Positions 28,701-40,700 of a stretch of 64,000 nt of DNA are shown piece by piece. Both the position numbers and the translations under genes were made by a program. The stretch is from Tigriopus japonicus. Its lineage: Eukaryota; Arthropoda; Copepoda; Harpacticoida; Harpacticidae. The number at the start of each line of letters is the position of its first letter. Within the stretch, counting starts at the first letter, position 1. A model generated the notes under the pieces. The model did no database searches. It had not been told where the DNA came from and saw nothing but the letters and a program-made list of their open reading frames with translations. The stretch covers positions 389,101-453,100 of the forward strand of contig JAAGOF010000023.1 in NCBI GenBank assembly GCA_010645155.1, read 5' to 3'.

Positions 28701-31700
28701 TTCCAAAAAAGGTTTGCACAAAGTCGCCCGGAATCGCCTTCGTTCAGGGTGACCGATTTGAGAATACAAAACATTCCGAGAATTCCTCTCATAATTTGGA
28801 GTTGGAATCCAACCTTTAGGCCTTTTTATGGCCTTCCAACTAAGGTGATGTTGGATTCTCTTGAGGCATGCCAAATATGATTTCTCGTCATTTTTTTTCT
28901 TCCGCCGAATTCTGCTAAGCTGACCTACTGAGAAGTGGCAGGGGTTAATTACAGAATAAATCGGCGGGGGCTGAGGCTCAAATTTATCACGTCATTCGGG
29001 AACAAATTGATTCTCCACACCTGGAGTATCGAACAGTTGTTTTCGTTTGTGTTTCAGTTCCGTCGTTGCATACCTTTGTATTCCACGGACTATTTGTTCA
29101 TGCAATGAACTTTAGTATGTTGATTAGAGCAATAATAAACTTTTGAGACGTTAGATGAGATAGAGAGAATGAAGTATGGGCGGGAAGCATTCCACATAGT
29201 TCATAACAAGTGTTGAAAAGTAAGTATTTTGGTTGAAGTGGGCTAACAAGGGGGTGATGATGAATAATAACTAGGTCACCCTGCCGTTTAAGGGAGCTCG
29301 TTAATATAACACCGGACAAAATTGGATTGCCGAAACTATTTATGTTAAAAACTTCCGAAAATCTATCTAGGAGAGGTTATGGCCCTTCAAAGTGAAAAAT
29401 AATGGTTGCCTTGAACTCTCTCTCTCTTGGTACAGCCAAGAGTACTCACTCAAGAGTCTATCCAATGAGCTCATAGTAATGTTCATTGGTTTAAATTGCT
29501 TCTCTTGATTAAATTCTATTGTACAATCCAGAGATTAGAAGCTCCAAATTGTACCCAATTTAAAGAATAATGGCGATACAAATTTTTCTGTGTTCTTTTT
29601 GCTCGACTTCTTGCAACGAAAATATGGTCAAATGATAGTTCAAGAGCAAAAATCAACAAATCCAATGAGCGATGGATGACATGCGAAATATTACTTGAGA
29701 ACCAAGAGGGGCCCCACATTTTTTTCTTAGGCATTCCGAGCAATGGCCAAGTCCTATCCACTTTCCGTTTTGGCTCTGGGCTGTTCGTATTCTGTTTTAG
29801 TGGCACGAGAGATATTATTTTTTCTACCTTTTTCTTCCAATCTTTGGTCTCGCTCGGTTATCTCGTGGAAATTGCCTCAAACCACGTGTCGTAATTCTTT
29901 TGCCCAAGTTTGAAGAGGCACAAAAGAGAGGAAGAGAAACGCTTTCAACACATTCAATTATAATTTTTCCCTATGCTTTACGTGTGCCAGGTCATTGTAA
30001 TTATGAGAAACATTGTCCGTGACGCAATCCATGAACGACGTCGTCCAGTATGTACTGCTGTTTACTGTATGCAGGCACTAGGCTCAAATCAATTAAGAGA
30101 AAACTCCACAAACCTCGACCAAAATGTTCCGCTCTTTTGTGATCTTTGGCTTGAGCATTTGGCCTAGAAATTTAAGACGCAACATGGCTTTTAAGATCAT
30201 TGGATTTCTCTCAATGTGTTTGTTTTTCTGTCTGTATTCAACGGTTCGAACCAATTTAGAAATGGGTTTCCAGTCTTTCAATTTCGAACCTCGGGTCGTG
30301 AAAACCTTCACAACAAATCTGAAAGACCTTTATTGTTCGAGTCTCTCTCGATTTGGAAATGTGACAGCCAATCATTTCCGTCTCCAAGCATTGCTCTCTT
30401 TCATTGTGAGGGCGTCCCCTTAAAGTTGTCAAGATATTTTTTTACCCGTCTATATTTTGGAGAAGGTGTGGGAGAGTGATAAATTGCTCTTAATGATGTT
30501 TGCCGGATTCGAATTGCCTGATATTGATTTGAAGGGCTCCGTTGATTGACACCTTCCCAGATCACAATGGCTTTGACGGGCAGTGTTGTTCCTTTGGTCC
30601 GCTGTGGCAAACAATGCGAGGAAACCAATTCATGCTTAATAGTTTCCTGGAAGGATGTGAGAACGAATCTTGTTTAATGAGATTGAGATCGGGTTATTAG
30701 CCATTAGTTGTCCTTCAGTGCTGCAGCTGGCACAAGACCGCGAAAGATGGGAATCGCATTTTTGCCAAATGACCTCTTACCTTTGAAGGATGGGAATTGA
30801 CCATGTGTGAGATGATATCTTCTCCATTCCTCATGGTAATAAGATTTTGATGCAACACTCCAAAATAACCTGCCAGAGCATCGTAGCCATTCGTCAATGC
30901 CAAATATGAGGAACCGCCGCTGATGATCCAATTGACAACCTTGGGGAAGATTCCGTCCCGTTCAAGCTTGGCGTGTTCATAAATCTTGCCGATAAAGTCT
31001 CATTTCGACGTCATTATGCAAATATCGAGTTCTGTCTTTCGAATCTTGGGTTACAAGCTCAACACCTTTTAACCTACATTTGGGCACGAAATTACATCCT
31101 GCATGAACAAAGATCATAAGAATGTCAAAGATCATAAGAATGTCAGCGCTTAAAAATCTTCAACCCAAGCATGAAGACATTCAACCCGTTCTTAGAAGTT
31201 ACTCTGCTGTCAATACGTTGCCATTCTGAGAACCAAATAATTCCGAGAGCAACTATATATCCTCACTAGATAGAGGGATGGATAGATCATTAGAGTGAAC
31301 ATGCATTTAAATACTTCCATCCTGGCTGAAGTAGGTCTTGGCGACGTGTTTTTTATGTCCCGAACTCGTTTCGTGCTCGTATTTATTTGTGAGTAGGTGC
31401 CATTTGGGAAGGCAGGCATTGAGAAAAGGCATCATCCATCCATCGGTGGTGGTGGTGGTGATGCTGATGATGATGATCTACAATGGCCGCGATGAGAGGC
31501 ATTTTGTTGCATGCACTTTGAAAGAATCAACCAGCGATTTGGATGACTTTTTGGCTTCAGGGGGACGCTCTTTGGACAAATTTGGTAGCAACAAGGTCGA
31601 TGATGACGACGATTGGAACGATCTTTGAGAGCCGGTTAGCTTAGGAGTGAGGGAGGACGACGACGACAACGACGACTAAAACGACCAAGACATACTAAAG

Positions 31701-34700
31701 GAGGAGGGCCCTTCAAATCAGGAAATGATTGTCATTCCCTCCTCCCCATTTCAATTCAGTTTAACCTGACTTGAAAGACCGGCATTCCGGCTTCTGGTCA
31801 GTTTTTGGATGTCTCCATCCGGATATCCACAATCGAGAGGACTTGAGATGCAATCAGACTAGCCCTAATATTGAGGCGTTAAGATTGATGGGCACGCTTT
31901 TTAGAAGGCATTCTTTTTGGAAACTGGGCTCAAATAAATATGAAGTACGAATGCTAACATGCGAGTTTCTACTTTCGGAGACTTTTTCATAAAAAAAATG
32001 AAAACTTATCCCCACAATCTCATTTCTCAGTTTAGCAGCATTTCATCGGAGATGTATACGTCCGAGCAAAGAAAAAGCATGAAGATCTTCACTTTTTGAG
32101 CGAGTTTGTCAATATTAACGTCAAGTTGAAGAAGTTTGAAATGGTCGCTGAATGCAAAGTTTCTCAACCCTTTCTTTGCCGTTGGTCGTTGATGGAAGGC
32201 CTTCTCTTCTTCAAGGAAACCTTTCAACCTTGGCCATGTTCCTTTCAACAAGGCGAGGGTGTATTTGCTAATATTTAATGAAGTTTGACATCGAGAGTCT
32301 GAAAGCTAGAAAAATGGGCTTCCTTGAAGAAAACGGTCTCAATTTCATTTCCCGGTACAAAATAAAAGGCTTGGCACTGCAGTGGTTCCTTTCTTTCTCT
32401 CTGTTGAGTCATCTAGCATAATGTGTGCTAGGGTCTCCCTTGGGTGAAATCATTCTTTTACTTGAGAGGGTGCTAAGACCTCATGAAATTTACTACTTCT
32501 ACTAGAACAACCTCTGTTCTGTATCCAACCAAGAACTCTGAATGTAGGAAAGTACAAGATCTCGTAAATGTGGGCGAGACGGGCTTGTTAAGTCTTGTTA
32601 GACCGTCTTGAAAATACCATTTACGAGAGTTTCGCTTCAATTTGGTCCTCTTTGATGTTTCAGGTATGTTTATTTATGGTTTTGCGGCAGAAATCGGACT
32701 CGACCTGCCCTCTTTCCCTCCCTCGTTTACCGGATGATGATTATACGAAACCGATCGTTCATCTCACCTAGCCAATTAAGTCGATGAATAATGAGCTCGA
32801 AAGCTCTAAGCATCCATTTTCTTTGAATATCTCAACGTTAAATCCCTTTGGGCTTATTAGAAGTACACACAGACGCGGCGTGAAATGAACTCCTCAAAAA
32901 TGGGCCATCTTGACGTTTGATCTCAAAACTTCGGGAGTAGGAAAATGAAAATGAAAGAGAACGAATAGGGGGGTCAGATTAGAGTTCATTTTTTACATAT
33001 TCAGCCCCTCTGCTGTATGTGTGTGTAATGGTGCATAGCCAGGCGGATAATTGATGATCACCCAGCAAGGGGTTTCCGTGAGAATTTGCATCTTTAGTCC
33101 CGCTGTGGTCAAAAGTGGAATTAACTTGTTAACCTTGCCCACAGGTGCCTTTTGTACACTTGAAGAGCTCAACCCCCCAAAGAAACGTCCGGAAGACGCT
33201 CTTTTGGACATTGGGCAGGAATCATCTTTGTTAATGTCTTTGGCATGTGGAGTGCCAAAACGGAACTCTTGGAATGGTTTTCACGCTTTCAAGACATTTA
33301 TGGACCGTTTTTTGCGGCCAATTTATGAGACCCTGTCGTGTTTATGTCTCTTTTGACCCGATCCCAATTTTCGACATTGAAGGTTGCTCCAGAAGGCTTC
33401 TTCTGACAGGTTTTTTTCTGAGGCCGACTTTGTGACTGCTTTGTCAAAACTGGTTGCATGGACTGACTATATTTGCTTTTGGGTGGGAAGGACAATCATC
33501 GGACATCAAAGGGATCCTAGTTTGACATCATCGGAAGAGATTCGTTTTAGCTCTATTGTTAGCTAGTTAGGGGATCCTGACAAAAGGATTGGGTGGATTA
33601 TTTCTCAATTTTTGAGCTTTGATCAAAGAGAAAAAGATCTTTCAATTTGCAAGAGACAGATGGTCTAGACAGGAGGAGACTACTTTGGAAGAACCATTTA
33701 GGATAAGATGGTGGTCGTCGTCAGATTAACAACAAAGAATCTTGTTTGGGCCTGTTCAATTTAATGAGGAGCACTTTTTGGAGCTTCAAAGAGTTGTAAA
33801 ACACCCACACTTGATGTGCTCCATCTTACTATTCAGGTGGTGAATAATCAAAAATTGGCTCAAATCTCCCACTTTAAAGCATTTTTTCCGGGTTCTAAAA
33901 AGTTGGGGTTTCTTATTGAAAATCAAACTCCAACAGATGAGATCTTCCATCCGACATAAGAGGGTCAATAGCCAGTAGGAATAGAGGGTCAATAGCCAGT
34001 AGGAATAAAAATCTCAGTTTGGATAAAGATTGGCCTAAGGCTCTTGGAATTGTATTGAGAAGCTTCGAGCAATTGTCGCCGACTCGTCTTTGGCTATCCT
34101 TGGCAACCAACCAACATCAGTCCCTTCTACGACCATCACCATCAGTATCCCCATTTGGTTTCTTTCCGACCCTAATTAGATGGACAGAGGTAGAGAAACG
34201 GAAATATGCCCAAACCTTTTGCATTGAATGTGTCGGAGGTAACATTCGACTTCACACTTACTTCCCTCAACTTGTTGGGCATACCAAACAACCAACCAGC
34301 CAACCAGCCACCATTGGCCAAACTGACTCAATGTGAATTTGACGACCTTGAGTTCTGGCAAGTAATCCTGGGCAATTATTTCTTTAGAGCAACCTTCAAT
34401 CAATCTTCATGCGTTGGATTCATACATTCTCTGTCAAAGAGATAACTAGACACGCGGGGCTCGGAAACTTGATATTAAACTCATCAGACCAATGATGATC
34501 TAATCCCGGCTGCAATTACTTTTATTGCATTTCCTCTTTGAAAAGGGCGTTTCGTCGCAATTTGGATACTCCACGGACTTTGGTGGTATGTAGAACAATG
34601 AAAAATCGATCTGAGGCCTTTTGATTGCTTTGAAGTTCTTATTAACGCCACAGAAACCGCCTCTTTGGTCCTTCGGGCATCGTCTTTGAGGTGCGAGCGA

Positions 34701-37700
34701 TTCGATAGAATCTGCTCCGTCACTCACTCGCTCTTCTATCTATCTCTCTGGATGCCCGTCATTGTTTTGTTCAAGGGTTTATGAAACCCTTATTCCTAAT
34801 ATGACACTGAGCAATCGCACTTGGCTAGCTAGCACTAAGGGAACTGGATATCTATTATTCCAGTGTCTGCTTTCGGGCATCTCTTAGGCAAGATGGCTGA
34901 CAGCCATTATAGATAATTTTTCACTCCCGACATACAAGGATATCCTGGAAATCATCTCCTTTCCTGCTCTGACGATGAATTTACATATCCTAAAAATGGC
35001 ATCGCTTATCGTGACGTCATCAAGAAGATTGGACCTTTGTCAACTTCATGAGACAAGACTTTAGCCAATTAATTGTTGCCAAACTTTTTGTCGAAACATG
35101 AATAGGCCTTCATCCGAGGTTTCCGAAATTGAGTGCTTAACAGCGGTAGAATGAAGGGGCCTGTGTTTGAAATATTTGTCTTTCCCCTTGAACCGGTATT
35201 CCCACCGCTTTTGAGCGCGCAACAGGATTTTAAAGTCCTCGCTCGTGACCAGAATCCCACCATTCACCAATTGAAGAACCACCCACGTGTCCTCGTTGAA
35301 GAGACTCTTGCTTGTGCTGAAAGAATTGCGGACGAAAAAGTTTGATACCTCAAACGACTCTCGGTAAATGGGAAATGGAACTTATCGATCCAGGGGGAGA
35401 AGAGCGTGTGGTATGCGTCCTTTTGTTGCATTGGCGAGGACATCGCCGATTGGATTCTTCTTTCAAAATGTGTCCACCGCTTGATCCTCTTTTTTTTGTT
35501 GTTGGGTTTGATATACAGTACCAAAAGCGAGAACCTGAGCGAAAGAGACCGAGTATGTATGTTGAGGCAATGGACGGGCAAGGTCCTTTCCCCGTTCATT
35601 TGGGGATGGTTCAAGGCTTCAGTGTTCCCTTCTGTTGTTCCAACTACCTCGATCGAGCCCTTGAAATTGAAGAGGATCCCCTGAGCGAGAAAGAGAGAAT
35701 CACTCTGTGGAGGAACATGGAACCAGAGGAGAAAATCGAGCAAGAGAGGGGAAGAGTCAGTTCCACGCGAACGTTCGTGGAACAAGCAAGCACTTCCCAC
35801 TTGAACTTCTGGTGTGTGAGTGTCTACCCACTCAAGGACATTTTAGCACGGGATTAGATGAGCATGAACATCCCAAGTACTACGGACGTTTGGATTCCTG
35901 CTTAATGGTGCATTCAACTCAGAATTCCAAAGTGTGGTGATAGTGCACGTGAACATGTTAAGCGAAGAGTTTCGAAAGGCTGAAACCACTCCCTATTACT
36001 CAACCTTCACGAATAATCTCCAACAAGAGCGTTTGGCCGCTCTTCAACCTTCCAAAGATATCGATGAAAGCGACGGTGATTCCCTAGCCCATCGGTTGTC
36101 AGAGACTATTTGTGGCTTTTACCGAGCCCTACTTTATCGGATTGGCGTAGCTTGTCTTCCCTGCTTTGAGATCGCGTCGGCCTTCAATTTGTTTGGATTG
36201 TTCTCGCCCAAGAATTGTGAGGACGATGTTCTTCTTAGTCGTGCCACTTCGCCCACATCCGCCCACTCTGTACATTCGGTACAGTTGATGGAGAACGGAG
36301 AGGCTAATGGGGTCTCCGGTTTGGACAAAGAGCCACCCATTCTCAGTGCTGCATCGACCACCCCCAAGGACCACAAGAAAGCCAAAAAGGTGCTCACATC
36401 AATGTTTGGCCAAGACTGCACCCACCATCAAGACCAATTTATGGGCCTCACTAGGGGGAATCTGGTCTTGATGGTCCTTTGGTTTTTCCCCTTTCACGAA
36501 ATTGCTCGCAACAACGCCGTTTTAATTGGCAACATCAAGGCTCAAACCAAAAAGTTGGCCTTTATGTTGTGGTATCCCTTTTGCTTCTTTTTGGATTGAA
36601 CTTTCCTTGGCAAGTTGATTGAACAAAGCTAACAAAAGTAGAAAAGCAATATTTCGGAGGATTGGCTCCTGTGGCTTCTTGGCCTCACAGAAGCATAATC
36701 CAATCCATTTTCGTTGTTTCAATGGGATCCCCATGTGTTTTGGATGGTAATCCTCGTACCGGAAGTCCATTCATCATTCTTGGTTGTTCCATTGTTGTCG
36801 TTCTTGCTATTGCTTTCGTTCTGCTGACTCAACGTGGAACATGTGGCCTTCATTAAAGTCAATGTAAATGAGTAGGCTCACTAATTTATTTGTCTTGACC
36901 AAACATGAGTGCCTGCTGAACAACTTGCCTTTTCCATGCCTAGAAACCACGTGGGATTCATTCTCCAACCGGATCATTACACAACATTTACATGGATCGA
37001 CCTTCTTCCAACAGCGGAAGCGAGACTGACCTTAGGAAAACCAAGCCCAAACGTCGCCCCAAGATCGATCTTGCCACCAAAGGTCGGGTGGCCAGTGAGG
37101 TATTGTTGAGAAATAACAAAGGTCTGGTGGGGAAATGGGAAGAGTCGTCCAACCCACTCGCCAAAGAGCCCAGATCCAATTCGCTGACCAACATGAATCG
37201 CATCAAACTCAAAAGTAAGGGCGATGAGGGTGCCAAATGAATGTGTAAGACCTTCTCCATATCACACTGGTCGACCATATCAGCAACCAAACAATAATCA
37301 TAATAATCATACCAATGCTACTTATGACAATAATGACAATGCATGGAGCCACAAAACTATTTTCTATCTACACCTCCATTGATTTTTGTGTCTCTTATAT
37401 AGATATGTATGTGTGTGTGTTTTGATCTCGTTCATCCTTGGAATAAAAAAGCTCTCAAGAAAGTACATCTCACACTGTTTTGCTCGGACCATCGGTTTTT
37501 GTTTTCTGCATGAAACTCGAGTTCACCTAGCCATTTGAGAGGGATTCCACATAACAGAGAGGATTATGTAATTTAGTTTTTGTATTGAGATGTGGGCGAA
37601 AAGCTCGTCAAAACTTCCAAAAAAGGCTCTGAGGAAAACTTCATCCGCGGTCGTTTCATTCCTTTTCAACGATAAACAAACTGACAAGGAAGCGAACTTG

Positions 37701-40700
37701 GAACCCTCTTCAAGTTTGTCATGTGAATTTGTGGGAGCTGCCTGAAATATTTCATGCCCACGACTTGAGATAAATGTTGGTATGGCACATCTTTTGACAG
37801 GGACAGTCTCCTAGAGGATTGCATTTTTCCCCGATCCCTTAAGTAAAGCGTGTGGTTTCCTTGTTTTACAGATGATGTGGCCAGCGAATTCTCGAGCAAG
37901 TCGGGGAGTCCTTCACCGGTGATCATGCGGGATTTCCGAGAGAGCTCGGTCAACTCGAAAAGTTCCTTGGAAACCAATGAAGAGGAACCACGGGATGAGC
38001 GCTACCCAAGTCCATTCAACAAGGCCGGATCGCTTTCCTCTCTTGGGGTAAGTTGCTCATTCATTCCATATTCATTGGTTGCATAGTTCCCTCCTGAGTA
38101 GTTTGCAAGAGGGGTCATATCTTATTCAGGCAATTACGGACGACAAAGATGGAGAGTACCTTTTCACCTCCAAGTTTCATGGCCACAAATAGCTTCCTCT
38201 CATCTATTAACTTTGATAAAATGAGGGGCCTTAGAACTCAAGAACGAACTCAAGAGCTCACATCACAAAGGTTAGATAAAACCTCATTAGACGTTAATAC
38301 CATTGTCTAAGTTACTTTCCTCCATGGGTTGGTTCAGTAAAATGCAACTCCAGTTACAGGGAGGCCAATAAAAACTCCACAATAGGAAATTTTCAACATT
38401 GAAAAATTCACTTCGTCCAGAAGGGCGTTACTTTCGAAAAAAACGTCTTTTATTTCATTTAGAGGCACATATTATCACAGATACAGACTCCCTATTTTTG
38501 GGGGAAAGTCTAACCTTTTCCACCTCCGAAAAGGAAATTAAGCGCAAATCAGTGCAAATGGGCCTCCCTGTACACTGTTAAAATAAAAAAAGGATGGAAC
38601 TATGTACTGTAAAATGGTCCATGTTTCGAGAACGTTGCTAATGGTTTCAGTTCCAGGTGCAAAGGTTGGTTTCCTTCCCCTATCTCTCTTCATTAATGTG
38701 CCATCCCTTTTATTTCAGTCTCGCTCCGAGTCCATGCTCAGTGTGTATTCCCAAGAAGGAGGCCGTTATGGAAGTGTCGTGGTCCGTGGAGAGGTCGAAT
38801 TAGGCATGCTCTACAGTTTCAGTTCGGGATGCCTCGAAATGGCAATTAAACAATGTCGAGATCTGGCTGCGGTGGACACCAAAAGGAACCGATCCGATCC
38901 GTAAGTGGAACCACTCGGCCGTGTGCCGTTCATTTATCTTTGAGGCCTTGAAATGGCTGGGAACTTAAACCACCGAACTTCAATGTTAGGCTAATAAAGG
39001 CCAGTCTGTCTGGTGTTTGCAAGTATGTACGTACATCAAGGTTGAGGATATGAATCATTTAGAGCTCCCAGGGTTTCAAGACGGATGAGGGAAGCAATGG
39101 ATTCCTTGAGATAATTGAGTTCTTCCCCCCCCTCTCGACGTGGAACATGGCGTCGTCTTCCCTTATCTCTTAAGAATGTATCCACTCCTCAATTGGAACA
39201 TGCCTGAGGAATTTGGCCCTCTTTTAAGAGGTGCTGAGAGCAACACACCTTATTGGAATTCTTTGTACAAAAGAACCCCAAGAGGTGGTTCGTGACTTGG
39301 TAAGGCTTTGGCTTTCGAGTGTCAGTTGACCTTTCTTGAGCAAAGCCTGAGGTAATTTTCGTCTCACTGTCCAACCTAGACCCCATCCAAGCCATTTCTT
39401 CTTTCTTTCATGTCTGCATGCGATTGTAAAGTATCTCTCTGCTGAATGAGAGAGAGTCTGTGAGAGGGCGATCATGCGAGATGTTCCTTTTGTTTCTTCC
39501 AGATATGTCAAAGTGTACCTTTTGCCAGACAAGACGAAAAGCGGGAAGCGAAAAACCAAAGTCAAGAAGCATACGCTCAACCCAGTCTTTGATGAGATAC
39601 TCAAGGTGAGTCTGACACGACAGAGAATGGGTTTTAGAAGTCAGTCAACCATGCCACCTTTTCCTGGGCGACGAGGGAATTTTGGGGGAAATCTGAGGGA
39701 GATGACAGGAAAGAAAATCCCTTGGGTAATCTCAATTTCATGTTCATCTTAGCTCCGCATCGTACTACAGTACAGTCTCCATTGAAGCGCCATGGTCAAC
39801 GTTTTGGGCCACCGTCCAATTATTACCTTTCTTGATCCACATAATGGAACAAAAGGTCAAGCAAAGCCTTGGCTGGAACAGAATGCATCTTTAAGATCCA
39901 GATATCCTATCCCAAAACGATTCTGGCTAGACAAAGCATGTTTTCTTTTCATGTTCCATTCAATTACACCCCTATTCTAAGTGTGTACTCCAGATCATTT
40001 TTGATCCATAATACATATGCTTATTTTATAGCGCCCACGTTGGATTATCATTATACCAGAAAACCATAAATAAGTCTATTCACGATGAACACTAATCCAT
40101 AACGCCCTTGACTTTCAGTTCCAAATGCCTTTGTCAGAAGTAGAAAAGCGAACGATTTGGTTAACGGTGTGGCACAGTGATATGTTTGGTCGTAATGATT
40201 TCCTGGGCGAAGTCATGCTACCAATGGCTGGTCAAGTCTACGATGATCCCTCTCCCAAGTGGTACAGTCTCCAAGATAGGGTACGAACTCATTACCATAA
40301 ACCATCGTCATTCTGAATTACCTTGTTTTGTGTGGATTCCACACATCGAGCTAACACTACTTTCTGTTTGAAGTGAAAGCTCTCTCTGAATAATTAAGTG
40401 TCTGTTCGACGAAGACAGAGACAGAGGCGTTTTTCTCGCGTGCTCTTGGCAATCAAGAGTGCCCAAGAGAACAGAGGCAATCTGACACAAAGTGAAACCC
40501 TCTTGGAGGGACAAACTTTTTCATGACTTACTTTCTTTCATCTTGCAGACTGAACCTCCAGGGGGTGACGACGACCCCATGGGTGCATACCGCGGTGAAA
40601 TCATTATCGCACTCAAATTTGTGCCCAGCACATCCGACTTGAAATCAAAATCATCGCGACAAGTGCGCAAAACGCGGGGCATGCTCATGGTTCTCATCAA

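Noticed and set aside
35340..35560. Resemblance of [10 protein letters not shown] to the ribonuclease H2 subunit B motif
   Set aside because: Only a few residues match, and the flanking conserved segments are absent.
35264..35800. 178-codon minus-strand frame
   Set aside because: Its composition is not protein-like, it has no motif, and it overlaps plus-strand frames with better composition.
36992..37240. Independent small gene ending at the 37240 stop
   Set aside because: A strong donor and matching phase just before the stop favour a btsz exon. An unspliced small ORF remains possible but is less likely.
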